From Crossaster papposus (Eukaryota; Echinodermata; Asteroidea; Velatida; Solasteridae), in contig JBAIAA010000094.1 of NCBI GenBank assembly GCA_037893245.1, positions 310,001 to 374,000 of the forward strand: a DNA stretch of 64,000 nt, in the 5' to 3' direction. The translations under genes and the position numbers were made by a program. The notes below the pieces were generated by a model. It did no database searches, had not been told where the DNA came from, and saw nothing but the letters and a program-made list of their open reading frames with translations. Shown piece by piece: positions 49,932-62,520 of the stretch. Each line of letters starts with the position of its first letter. The first letter of the stretch is position 1.

Positions 49932-52597
49932 ATATAAGTCGAGAAAATTATCCTCATTCGCAGCCATGTTTTCTTATGTGTATCTATGTACACGTGTATT
50001 GCCGCATAGGCCTATGTCGCCAGTGCCCTGACGCATGAGTCTCACAGTTTGGGTTCTTTCCATTGAGAAATTTGGCAATATTTCGGCTCAGATGTCGAGA
50101 TGGTGAGTGTCTCTTCATTCTCGAACAACGTTGAGGTTCGCACCTAAGATATAAGTCGAGAAAATTATCCTCATTCGCAGCCATGTTTTCTTATGTGTAT
50201 CTATGTACACGTGTATTGCCGCATAGGCCTATGTCGCCAGTGCCCTGACGCATGAGTCTCACAGTTTGGGTTCTTTCCATTGAGAAATTTGGCAATATTT
50301 TGGCTCAGATGTCGAGATGGTGAGTGTCTCTTCATTCTCGAACAACGTTGAGGTTCGCAGCTCAAATATAAGTCTAGAAAATTATCCTCATTCGCAGCCA
50401 TGTTTTCTTATGTGTATCTATGTACACGTGTATTGCCGCATAGGCCTATGTCGCCAGTGCCCTGACGCATGAGTCTCACTGTTTGGGTTCTTTCCATTGA
50501 GAAATTTGGCAATATTTTGGCTCAGATGTCGAGATGGTGAGTGTCTCTTCATTATCGAACAACGTTGAGGTTCGCAGCTCAAATATAAGTCGAGACAATT
50601 ATCCTCATTCGCAGCCATGTTTTCTTATGTGTATCTATGTACACGTGTATTGCCGCATAGGCCTATGTCGCCAGTGCCCTGACGCATGAGTCTCACAGTT
50701 TGGGTTTTTTCCAGTGAGAAATTTGGCAATATTTTGGCTCAGATGTCGAGCTGGAGAGTGTCTCTTCATTCTCGAACAAGGTTGAGGTTCGCAGCTCAGA
50801 TACAAGTCGAGAAAATTATCCTCATTCGCAGCCATGTTTTCTTATGTGTATCTATGTACACGTGTATTGCCGCATAGGCCTATGTCGCCAGTGCCCTGAC
50901 GCATGAGTCTTACAGTTTGTGTTCTTCAAATGGAGAAATTTGGCAATATTTTGGCTCAGATGTCGAGCTGGTGAGTGTCTCTTCATTCTCGAACAACGTT
51001 GAGGTTCGCAGCTAAGATATAAGTCGAGAAAATTATCCTCATTCGCAGCCACCTTTTCTTATGTGTATGTTTGTACACGTGTATTGCCGCATTGGCCTAT
51101 TCCGCCAGTGCCCCGACGCATGAGTCTCACAGTTTGGGTTCTTTGTATTGGGACATTTGGCAATATTTTGGCTCCGATGTCGAGCTGGTGAGTGTCTCTT
51201 CATTCTCGAACAACGTTGAGGTTCGCAGCTCAAATATAAGTCGAGAAAATTATCCTCATTCGCAGCCATGTTTTCTTATGTGTATCTATGTACACGTGTA
51301 TTGCCGCATAGGCCTATGTCGCCAGTGCCCTGACGCATGAGTCTCACAGTTTGGGTTCTTTCCATTGAGAAATTTGGCAATATTTCGGCTCAGATGTCGA
51401 GATGGTGAGTGTCTCTTCATTCTCGAACAACGTTGAGGTTCGCACCTAAGATATAAGTCGAGAAAATTATCCTCATTCGCAGCCATGTTTTCTTATGTGT
51501 ATCTATGTACACGTGTATTGCCGCATAGGCCTATGTCGCCAGTGCCCTGACGCATGAGTCTCACAGTTTGGGTTTTTTCCAGTGAGAAATTTGGCAATAT
51601 TTTGGCTCAGATGTCGAGCTGGAGAGTGTCTCTTCATTCTCGAACAAGGTTGAGGTTCGCAGCTCAGATACAAGTCGAGAAAATTATCCTCATTCGCAGC
51701 CATGTTTTCTTATGTGTATCTATGTACACGTGTATTGCCGCATAGGCCTATGTCGCCAGTGCCCTGACGCATGAGTCTTACAGTTTGTGTTCTTCAAATA
51801 GAGAAATTTGGCAATATTTTGGCTCAGATGTCGAGCTGGTGAGTGTCTCTTCATTCTCGAACAACGTTGAGGTTCGCAGCTAAGATATAAGTCGAGAAAA
51901 TTATCCTCATTCGCAGCCACCTTTTCTTCTGTGTATGTTTGTACACGTGTATTGCCGCATTAGCCTATTCCGCCAGTGCCCCGACGCATGAGTCTCACAG
52001 TTTGGGTTCTTTGTATTGGGACATTTGGCAATATTTTGTCTCCGATGTCGAGCTGGTGAGTGTCTCTTCATTCTCGAACAACGTTGAGGTTCGCAGCTCA
52101 AATATAAGTCGAGAAAATTATCCTCATTCGCAGCCATGTTTTTTATGTGTATCTATGTACACGTGTATTGCCGCATAGGCCTATGTCGCCAGTGCCCTGA
52201 CGCATGAGTCTCACAGTTTGGGTTCTTTCCATTGAGAAATTTGGCAATATTTTGGCTCAGATGTCGAGATGGTGAGTGTCTCTTCATTCTCGAACAAAGT
52301 TGAGGTTCGCAGCTAAGATATAAGTCGAACAAATTATCCTCATTCGCAGCCACCTTTTCTTATGTGTATGTTTGTACATGTGTATTGCCGCATAGGCCTA
52401 TGCCGCCAGTGCCCTGACGCATGAGTCTCACAGTTTGGGTTCTTTCCATTGAGAAATTTGGCAATATTTTGGCTCAGATGTCGAGCTGGTGAGTGTCTCT
52501 TCATTCTCGAACAACGTTGAGGTTCGCACCTAAGATATAAGTCGAAAAAATTATCCTCATTCGCAGCCACCTTTTCTTCTGTGTATGTTTGTACACG
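47608..52597 (+). repeat. 23-monomer tandem duplication, left unit (4990 bp)
   Basis: Monomers from 47.6 to 51.45 kb recur at an offset of 4990 bases. The right end of the unit is the chimeric monomer at 52535-52751. The unit overlaps the second 3255-bp copy, so it was duplicated after the 15-mer pair formed. Confidence 0.85.
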
Positions 52598-52751
52598 TGT
52601 ATTGCCGCATTGGCCTATTCCGCCAGTGCCCCGACGCATGAGTCTCACAGTTTGGGTTCTTTCCATTGAGAAATTTGGCAATATTTTGGCTCAGATGTCG
52701 AGATGGTGAGTGTCTCTTCATTCTCGAACAACGTTGAGGTTCGCACCTAAG
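52535..52751 (+). repeat. Chimeric junction monomer
   Basis: The left part (agtcgaaaaa, ccacc, cttctgtg) matches the M copy at 49715. The right part (cattggcc, ttccgcc, gccccgac, ttccattgag, gagatgg, cacctaag) matches the monomer at 47545. The switch lies between about 52,579 and 52,610. This is what an unequal exchange between two monomers in register would leave. Confidence 0.83.
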
Positions 52752-55700
52752 ATATAAGTCGAGAAAATTATCCTCATTCGCAGCCATGTTTTCTTATGTG
52801 TATCTATGTACACGTGTATTGCCGCATAGGCCTATGTCGCCAGTGCCCTGACACATGAGTCTCACAGTTTGGGTTCTTTCCATTGAGAAATTTGGCAATA
52901 TTTTGGCTCAGATGTCGAGATGGTGAGTGTCTCTTCATTATCGACCAACGTTGAGGTTCGCACCTAAGATATATGTCGAACAAATTATCCTCATTCGCAG
53001 CCACCTTTTCTTATGTGTATGTTTGTACACGTGTATTGCCGCATAGGCCTATGTCGCCAGTGCCCTGACGCATGAGTCTCACAGTTTGGGTTCTTTCCAT
53101 TGATAAATTTGGCAATATTTTGGCTCAGATGTCGAGATGGTGAGTGTCTCTTCATTATCGAACAACGTTGAGGTTCGCACCTAAGATATAAGTCGAACAA
53201 ATTATCCTCATTCGCAGCCACCTTTTCTTATGTGTATGTTTGTACACGTGTATTGCCGCATAGGCCTATGCCGCCAGTGGCCTGACGCATGAGTCTCACG
53301 GTTTGGGTTTTTTTCCAGTAAGAAGTTTGGCAATATTTTGGCTCAGATGTCGAGCCGGTGAGTGTCTCTTCATTCTCGAACAACGTTGAGGTTCGCAGCT
53401 CAAATATAAGTCTAGAAAATTATCCTCATTCGCAGCCATGTTTTCTTATGTGTATCTATGTAAACGTGTATTGCCGCATAGGCCTATGTCGCCAGTGCCC
53501 TGACGCATGAGTCTCACAGTTTGGGTTCTTTCCATTGAGAAATTTGGCAATATTTTGGCTCAGATGTCGAGATGGTGAGTGTCTCTTCATTATCGAACAA
53601 CGTTGAGGTTCGCAGCTCAAATATAAGTCGAGACAATTATCCTCATTCGCAGCCATGTTTTCTTATGTGTATCTATGTACACGTGTATTGCCGCATAGGC
53701 CTATGTCGCCAGTGCCCTGACGCATGAGTCTCACAGTTTGGGTTTTTTCCAGTGAGAAATTTGGCAATATTTTGGCTCAGATGTCGAGCTGGAGAGTGTC
53801 TCTTCATTCTCGAACAAGGTTGAGGTTCGCAGCTCAGATACAAGTCGAGAAAATTATCCTCATTCGCAGCCATGTTTTCTTATGTGTATCTATGTACACG
53901 TGTATTGCCGCATAGGCCTATGTCGCCAGTGCCCTGACGCATGAGTCTTACAGTTTGTGTTCTTCAAATAGAGAAATTTGGCAATATTTTGGCTCAGATG
54001 TCGAGCTGGTGAGTGTCTCTTCATTCTCGAACAACGTTGAGGTTCGCAGCTAAGATATAAGTCGAGAAAATTATCCTCATTCGCAGCCACCTTTTCTTCT
54101 GTGTATGTTTGTACACGTGTATTGCCGCATTGGCCTATTCCGCCAGTGCCCCGACGCATGAGTCTCACAGTTTGGGTTCTTTGTATTGGGACATTTGGCA
54201 ATATTTTGTCTCCGATGTCGAGCTGGTGAGTGTCTCTTCATTCTCGAACAACGTTGAGGTTCGCAGCTCAAATATAAGTCGAGAAAATTATCCTCATTCG
54301 CAGCCATGTTTTTTATGTGTATCTATGTACACGTGTATTGCCGCATAGGCCTATGTCGCCAGTGCCCTGACGCATGAGTCTCACAGTTTGGGTTCTTTCC
54401 ATTGAGAAATTTGGCAATATTTTGGCTCAGATGTCGAGATGGTGAGTGTCTCTTCATTCTCGAACAAAGTTGAGGTTCGCAGCTAAGATATAAGTCGAAC
54501 AAATTATCCTCATTCGCAGCCACCTTTTCTTATGTGTATGTCTGTACATGTGTATTGCCGCATAGGCCTATGCCGCCAGTGCCCTGACGCATGAGTCTCA
54601 CAGTTTGGGTTCTTTCCATTGAGAAATTTGGCAATATTTTGGCTCAGATGTCGAGCTGGTGAGTGTCTCTTCATTCTCGAACAACGTTGAGGTTCGCACC
54701 TAAGATATAAGTCGAAAAAATTATCCTCATTCGCAGCCACCTTTTCTTCTGTGTATGTTTGTACACGTGTATTGCCGCATAGGCCTATGCCGCCAGTGCC
54801 CTGACGCATGAGTCTCACAGTTTGGGTTCTTTCAATAGAGAAATTTGGCAATATTTTGGCTCCGATGTCGAGCTGGTGAGTGTCTCTTCATTCTCGAACA
54901 ACGTTGAGGTTCGCAGCTCAAATATAAGTCGAGAAAATTATCCTCATTCGCAGCCATGTTTTCTTATGTGTATCTATGTACACGTGTATTGCCGCATAGG
55001 CCTATGTCGCCAGTGCCCTGACGCATGAGTCTCACAGTTTGGGTTCTTTCCATTGAGACATTTGGCAATATTTCGGCTCAGATGTCGAGATGGTGAGTGT
55101 CTCTTCATTCTCGAACAACGTTGAGGTTCGCACCTAAGATATAAGTCGAGAAAATTATCCTCATTCGCAGCCATGTTTTCTTATGTGTATCTATGTACAC
55201 GTGTATTGCCGCATAGGCCTATGTCGCCAGTGCCCTGACGCATGAGTCTCACAGTTTGGGTTCTTTCCATTGAGAAATTTGGCAATATTTTGGCTCAGAT
55301 GTCGAGATGGTGAGTGTCTCTTCATTCTCGAACAACGTTGAGGTTCGCAGCTCAAATATAAGTCTAGAAAATTATCCTCATTCGCAGCCATGTTTTCTTA
55401 TGTGTATCTATGTACACGTGTATTGCCGCATAGGCCTATGTCGCCAGTGCCCTGACGCATGAGTCTCACTGTTTGGGTTCTTTCCATTGAGAAATTTGGC
55501 AATATTTTGGCTCAGATGTCGAGATGGTGAGTGTCTCTTCATTATCGAACAACGTTGAGGTTCGCAGCTCAAATATAAGTCGAGACAATTATCCTCATTC
55601 GCAGCCATGTTTTCTTATGTGTATCTATGTACACGTGTATTGCCGCATAGGCCTATGTCGCCAGTGCCCTGACGCATGAGTCTCACAGTTTGGGTTTTTT

Positions 55701-56440
55701 CCAGTGAGAAATTTGGCAATATTTTGGCTCAGATGTCGAGCTGGAGAGTGTCTCTTCATTCTCGAACAAGGTTGAGGTTCGCAGCTCAGATACAAGTCGA
55801 GAAAATTATCCTCATTCGCAGCCATGTTTTCTTATGTGTATCTATGTACACGTGTATTGCCGCATAGGCCTATGTCGCCAGTGCCCTGACGCATGAGTCT
55901 TACAGTTTGTGTTCTTCAAATGGAAAAATTTGGCAATATTTTGGCTCAGATGTCGAGCTGGTGAGTGTCTCTTCATTCTCGAACAACGTTGAGGTTCGCA
56001 GCTAAGATATAAGTCGAGAAAATTATCCTCATTCGCAGCCACCTTTTCTTATGTGTATGTTTGTACACGTGTATTGCCGCATTGGCCTATTCCGCCAGTG
56101 CCCCGACGCATGAGTCTCACAGTTTGGGTTCTTTGTATTGGGACATTTGGCAATATTTTGGCTCCGATGTCGAGCTGGTGAGTGTCTCTTCATTCTCGAA
56201 CAACGTTGAGGTTCGCAGCTCAAATATAAGTCGAGAAAATTATCCTCATTCGCAGCCATGTTTTCTTATGTGTATCTATGTACACGTGTATTGCCGCATA
56301 GGCCTATGTCGCCAGTGCCCTGACGCATGAGTCTCACAGTTTGGGTTCTTTCCATTGAGAAATTTGGCAATATTTCGGCTCAGATGTCGAGATGGTGAGT
56401 GTCTCTTCATTCTCGAACAACGTTGAGGTTCGCACCTAAG
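52598..56440 (+). repeat. 23-monomer duplication, right unit (3.84 kb retained)
   Basis: Same class order as 47608-51450. Differences I noticed are gtctgtac near 54541 against gtttgtac, gagacattt near 55057 against gagaaattt, atggaaaa near 55921 against atggagaa, and gcatgag near 53072 against gcaagag. Correspondence stops at 56441, where this copy has T and the other has X. Confidence 0.85.
54922..56223 (+). repeat. 6-monomer unit Q-T-C-X-N-K, copy 1 (1302 bp)
   Basis: Repeated at 56224-57525. Shared marks are ctcactgtttgg in C and atgga in N (this copy has atggaaaa, the next atggagaa). This copy alone has gagacattt in Q. Confidence 0.9.
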
Positions 56441-57525
56441 ATATAAGTCGAGAAAATTATCCTCATTCGCAGCCATGTTTTCTTATGTGTATCTATGTAC
56501 ACGTGTATTGCCACATAGGCCTATGTCGCCAGTGCCCTGACGCATGAGTCTCACAGTTTGGGTTCTTTCCATTGAGAAATTTGGCAATATTTTGGCTCAG
56601 ATGTCGAGATGGTGAGTGTCTCTTCATTCTCGAACAACGTTGAGGTTCGCAGCTCAAATATAAGTCTAGAAAATTATCCTCATTCGCAGCCATGTTTTCT
56701 TATGTGTATCTATGTACACGTGTATTGCCGCATAGGCCTATGTCGCCAGTGCCCTGACGCATGAGTCTCACTGTTTGGGTTCTTTCCATTGAGAAATTTG
56801 GCAATATTTTGGCTCAGATGTCGAGATGGTGAGTGTCTCTTCATTATCGAACAACGTTGAGGTTCGCAGCTCAAATATAAGTCGAGACAATTATCCTCAT
56901 TCGCAGCCATGTTTTCTTATGTGTATCTATGTACACGTGTATTGCCGCATAGGCCTATGTCGCCAGTGCCCTGACGCATGAGTCTCACAGTTTGGGTTTT
57001 TTCCAGTGAGAAATTTGGCAATATTTTGGCTCAGATGTCGAGCTGGAGAGTGTCTCTTCATTCTCGAACAAGGTTGAGGTTCGCAGCTCAGATACAAGTC
57101 GAGAAAATTATCCTCATTCGCAGCCATGTTTTCTTATGTGTATCTATGTACACGTGTATTGCCGCATAGGCCTATGTCGCCAGTGCCCTGACGCATGAGT
57201 CTTACAGTTTGTGTTCTTCAAATGGAGAAATTTGGCAATATTTTGGCTCAGATGTCGAGCTGGTGAGTGTCTCTTCATTCTCGAACAACGTTGAGGTTCG
57301 CAGCTAAGATATAAGTCGAGAAAATTATCCTCATTCGCAGCCACCTTTTCTTATGTGTATGTTTGTACACGTGTATTGCCGCATTGGCCTATTCCGCCAG
57401 TGCCCCGACGCATGAGTCTCACAGTTTGGGTTCTTTGTATTGGGACATTTGGCAATATTTTGGCTCCGATGTCGAGCTGGTGAGTGTCTCTTCATTCTCG
57501 AACAACGTTGAGGTTCGCAGCTCAA
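56224..57525 (+). repeat. 6-monomer unit Q-T-C-X-N-K, copy 2 (1302 bp)
   Basis: Tandem partner of 54922-56223. One private change is gccacatagg near 56512. The same six classes also lie at 49932-51233. Confidence 0.9.
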
Positions 57526-59696
57526 ATATAAGTCGAGAAAATTATCCTCATTCGCAGCCATGTTTTCTTATGTGTATCTATGTACACGTGTATTGCCGCA
57601 TAGGCCTATGTCGCCAGTGCCCTGACGCATGAGTCTCACAGTTTGGGTTCTTTCCATTGAGAAATTTGGCAATATTTTGGCTCAGATGTCGAGATGGTGA
57701 GTGTCTCTTCATTCTCGAACAACGTTGAGGTTCGCACCTAAGATATAAGTCGAGAAAATTATCCTCATTCGCAGCCATGTTTTCTTATGTGTATCTATGT
57801 ACACGTGTATTGCCGCATAGGCCTATGTCGCCAGTGCCCTGACGCATGAGTCTCACAGTTTGGGTTCTTTCCATTGAGAAATTTGGCAATATTTTGGCTC
57901 AGATGTCGAGATGGTGAGTGTCTCTTCATTATCGAACAACGTTGAGGTTCGCACCTAAGATATAAGTCGAACAAATTATCCTCATTCGCAGCCACCTTTT
58001 CTTATGTGTATGTTGGTACACGTGTATTGCCGCATAGGCCTATGCCGCCAGTGGCCTGACGCATGAGTCTCACGGTTTGGGTTTTTTTCCAGTGAGAAGT
58101 TTGGCAATATTTTGGCTCAGATGTCGAGCTGGTGAGTGTCTCTTCATTCTCGAACAACGTTGAGGTTCGCAGCTCAAATATAAGTCTAGAAAATTATCCT
58201 CATTCGCAGCCATGTTTTCTTATGTGTATCTATGTACACGTGTATTGCCGCATAGGCCTATGTCGCCAGTGCCCTGACGCATGAGTCTCACAGTTTGGGT
58301 TCTTTCCATTGAGAAATTTGGCAATATTTTGGCTCAGATGTCGAGATGGTGAGTGTCTCTTCATTATCGAACAACGTTGAGGTTCGCAGCTCAAATATAA
58401 GTCGAGACAATTATCCTCATTCGCAGCCATGTTTTCTTATGTGTATCTATGTACACGTGTATTGCCGCATAGGCCTATGTCGCCAGTGCCCTGACGCATG
58501 AGTCTCACAGTTTGGGTTTTTTCCAGTGAGAAATTTGGCAATATTTTGGCTCAGATGTCGAGCTGGAGAGTGTCTCTTCATTCTCGAACAAGGTTGAGGT
58601 TCGCAGCTCAGATACAAGTCGAGAAAATTATCCTCATTCGCAGCCATGTTTTCTTATGTGTATCTATGTACACGTGTATTGCCGCAGAGGCCTATGTCGC
58701 CAGTGCCCTGACGCATGAGTCTTACAGTTTGTGTTCTTCAAATAGAGAAATTTGGCAATATTTTGGCTCAGATGTCGAGCTGGTGAGTGTCTCTTCATTC
58801 TCGAACAACGTTGAGGTTCGCAGCTAAGATATAAGTCGAGAAAATTATCCTCATTCGCAGCCACCTTTTCTTCTGTGTATGTTTGTACACGTGTATTGCC
58901 GCATTGGCCTATTCCGCCAGTGCCCCGACGCATGAGTCTCACAGTTTGGGTTCTTTGTATTGGGACATTTGGCAATATTTTGGCTCCGATGTCGAGCTGG
59001 TGAGTGTCTCTTCATTCTCGAACAACGTTGAGGTTCGCAGCTCAAATATAAGTCGAGAAAATTATCCTCATTCGCAGCCATGTTTTTTTATGTGTATCTA
59101 TGTACACGTGTATTGCCGCATAGGCCTATGTCGCCAGTGCCCTGACGCATGAGTCTCACAGTTTGGGTTCTTTCCATTGAGAAATTTGGCAATATTTTGG
59201 CTCAGATGTCGAGATGGTGAGTGTCTCTTCATTCTCGAACAAAGTTGAGGTTCGCAGCTAAGATATAAGTCGAACAAATTATCCTCATTCGCAGCCACCT
59301 TTTCTTATGTGTATGTTTGTACATGTGTATTGCCGCATAGGCCTATGCCGCCAGTGCCCTGACGCATGAGTCTCACAGTTTGGGTTCTTTCCATTGAGAA
59401 ATTTGGCAATATTTTGGCTCAGATGTCGAGCTGGTGAGTGTCTCTTCATTCTCGAACAACGTTGAGGTTCGCACCTAAGATATAAGTCGAAAAAATTATC
59501 CTCATTCGCAGCCACCTTTTCTTCTGTGTATGTTTGTACACGTGTATTGCCGCATAGGCCTATGCCGCCAGTGCCCTGACGCATGAGTCTCACAGTTTGG
59601 GTTCTTTCAATAGAGAAATTTGGCAATATTTTGGCTCCGATGTCGAGCTGGTGAGTGTCTCTTCATTCTCGAACAACGTTGAGGTTCGCAGCTCAA
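57526..59696 (+). repeat. T/A-like/P, C-X-N-K, then short-form, S-like and M monomers
   Basis: Ten monomers. 57526-58611 resembles 36910-37995 at an offset of 20,616, including the rare tgttggtac in P. 59046-59696 resembles 46027-46676 but without the one-base deletion. A change gccgcagagg lies at 58,687 in N. Confidence 0.86.
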
Positions 59697-60348
59697 ATAT
59701 AAGTCGAGAAAATTATCCTCATTCGCAGCCATGTTTTCTTATGTGTATCTATGTACACGTGTATTGCCGCATAGGCCTATGTCGCAAGTGCCCTGACGCA
59801 TGAGTCTCACAGTTTGGGTTCTTTCCATTGAGAAATTTGGCAATATTTTGGCTCAGATGTCGAGATGGTGAGTGTCTCTTCATTCTCGAACAACGTTGAG
59901 GTTCGCAGCTAAAATATAAGTCGAAAAAATTATCCTCATGCGCAGCCACCTTTTCTTATGTGTATGTTTGTACATGTGTATTGCCGCATAGGCCTATGCC
60001 GCCAGTGGCCTGACGCATGAGTCTCACGGTTTGGGTTTTTTTCCAGTGAGAAGTTTGGCAATATTTTGGCTCAGATGTCGAGCTGGTGAGTGTCTCTTCA
60101 TTCTCGAACAACGTTGAGGTTCGCAGCTCAAATATAAGTCGAGAAAATTATCCTCATTCGCAGCCATGTTTTCTTATGTGTATCTATGTACACGTGTATT
60201 GCCGCATAGGCCTATGTCGCCAGTGCCCTGACGCATGAGTCTCACAGTTTGGGTTCTTTAAATAGAGAAATTTGGCAATATTTTGGCTCCGATGTCGAGC
60301 TGGTGAGTGTCTCTTCATTCTCGAACAACGTTGAGGTTCGCAGCTCAA
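59697..60348 (+). repeat. Three linking monomers (F-like, P, I/S mosaic)
   Basis: An F-like copy with cgcaagtg and ctcatgcgc marks, a P copy that carries catgtg like class I (59914-60131), and a copy with aaatagagaaattt and ggctccg (60132-60348). Confidence 0.83.
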
Positions 60349-61434
60349 ATATAAGTCGAGAAAATTATCCTCATTCGCAGCCATGTTTTCTTATGTGTAT
60401 CTATGTACACGTGTATTGCCGCATAGGCCTATGTCGCCAGTGCCCTGACGCATGAGTCTCACAGTTTGGGTTCTTTCCATTGAGAAATTTGGCAATATTT
60501 TGGCTCAGATGTCGAGATGGTGAGTGTCTCTTCATTATCGAACAACGTTGAGGTTCGCAGCTCAAATATAAGTCGAGAAAATTATCCTCATTCGCAGCCA
60601 TGTTTTCTTATGTGTATCTATGTACACGTGTATTGCCGCATAGGCCTATGTCGCCAGTGCCCTGACGCATGAGTCTCACAGTTTGGTTTTTTTCCAGTGA
60701 AAAATTTGGCAATATTTTGGCTTAGATGTCGAGCTAGTGAGTGTCTCTTTATTCTCGAACAACGTTGAGGTTCGCAGCTCAGATATAAGTCGACAAAATT
60801 ATCCTCATTCGCAGCCATGTTTTCTTATGTGTATCTATGTACACGTGTATTGCCGCATAGGCCTATGTCGCCAGTGCCCTGACGCATGAGTCTCACAATT
60901 TGGGTTCTTTCCATTGAGAAATTTGGCAATATTTTGGCTCAGATGTCGAGCTGGTGAGTGTCTCTTCTTTCTCGAACAACGTTGAGGTTCGCAGCTCAAA
61001 TATAAGTTGAGAAAATTATCCTCATTCGCAGCCATGTTTTCTTATGTGTATCTATGTACACGTGTATTGCCGCATAGGCCTATGTCGCCAGTGCCCTGAC
61101 GCATGAGTCTCACAGTTTGGGTTCTTTCCATTGAGAAATTTGGCAATATTTTGGCTCAGATGTCGAGATGGTGAGTGTCTCTTCATTCTCGAACAACGTT
61201 GAGGTTCGCACCTATGATATAAGTCGAACAAATTATCCTCATTCGCAGCCACCTTTTCTTATGTGTATGTTTGTACACGTGTATTGCCGCATAGGCCTAT
61301 GCCGCCAGTGGCCTGACGCATGAGTCTCACGGTTTGGGTTTTTTTCCAGTGAGAAGTTTGGCAATATTTTGGCTCAGATGTCGAGCTGGTGAGTGTCTCT
61401 TCATTCTCCAACAACGTTGAGGTTCGCAGCTCAA
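60349..61434 (+). repeat. 1086-bp pentamer, copy 1 (diverged type)
   Basis: Five monomers including a P at 61217. Marks shared with 61435-62520 are ccagtgaaaaattt with ggcttag and ctagtgag, agtcgacaaaatt, acaatttggg, and agttgagaaaatt. Private changes are tcttctttctc near 60967 and cctatgata near 61212. Confidence 0.88.
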
Positions 61435-62520
61435 ATATAAGTCGAGAAAATTATCCTCATTCGCATCCATGTTTTCTTATGTGTATCTATGTACACGTGT
61501 ATTGCCGCATATGCCTATGTCGCCAGTGCCCTGACGCATGAGTCTCACAGTTTGGGTTCTTTCCATTGAGAAATTTGGCAATATTTTGGCTCAGATGTCG
61601 AGATGGTGAGTGTCTCTTCATTATCGAACAACGTTGAGGTTCGCAGCTCAAATATAAGTCGAGAAAATTATCCTCATTCGCAGCCATGTTTTCTTATGTG
61701 TATCTATGTACACGTGTATTGCCGCATAGGCCTATGTCGCCAGTGCCCTGACGCATGAGTCTCACAGTTTGGGTTTTTTCCAGTGAAAAATTTGGCAATA
61801 TTTTGGCTTAGATGTCGAGCTAGTGAGTGTCTCTTTATTTTCGAACAACGTTGAGGTTCGCAGCTCAGATATAAGTCGACAAAATTATCCTCATTCGCAG
61901 CCATGTTTCCTTATGTGTATCTATGTACACGTGTATTGCCGCATAGGCCTATGTCGCCAGTGCCCTGACGCATGAGTCTCACAATTTGGGTTCTTTCCAT
62001 TGAGAAATTTGGCAATATTTTGGCTCAGATGTCGAGCTGGTGAGTGTCTCTTCATTCTCGAACAACGTTGAGGTTCGCAGCTCAAATATAAGTTGAGAAA
62101 ATTATCCTCATTCGCAGCCATGTTTTCTTATGTGTATCTATGTACACGTGTATTGCCGCATAGGCCTATGTCGCCAGTGCCCTGACGCATGAGTCTCACA
62201 GTTTGGGTTTTTTCCAGTGAGGAATTTGGCAATATTTTGGCTCAGATGTCGAGCTAGTGAGTGTCTCTTTATTCTCGAACAACGTTGAGGTTCGCACCTA
62301 AGATATAAGTCGAACAAATTATCCTCATTCGCAGCCACCTTTTCTTATGTGTATGTTTGTACACGTGTATTGCCGCATAGGCCTATGCCGCCAGTGGCCT
62401 GACGCATGAGTCTCACGGTTTGGGTTTTTTTCCAGTGAGAAGTTTGGCAATATTTTTGCTCAGATGTCGAGCTGGTGAGTGTCTCTTCATTCTCGAACAA
62501 CGTTGAGGTTCGCAGCTCAA
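61435..62520 (+). repeat. 1086-bp pentamer, copy 2 (diverged type)
   Basis: Partner of 60349-61434. The fourth monomer (62086) differs from its counterpart (61000): it has ttttttccagtgagg and ctagtgag, so it was converted from another class. Private changes are cattcgcatcc, gcatatgcc and atatttttgct. Confidence 0.86.
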
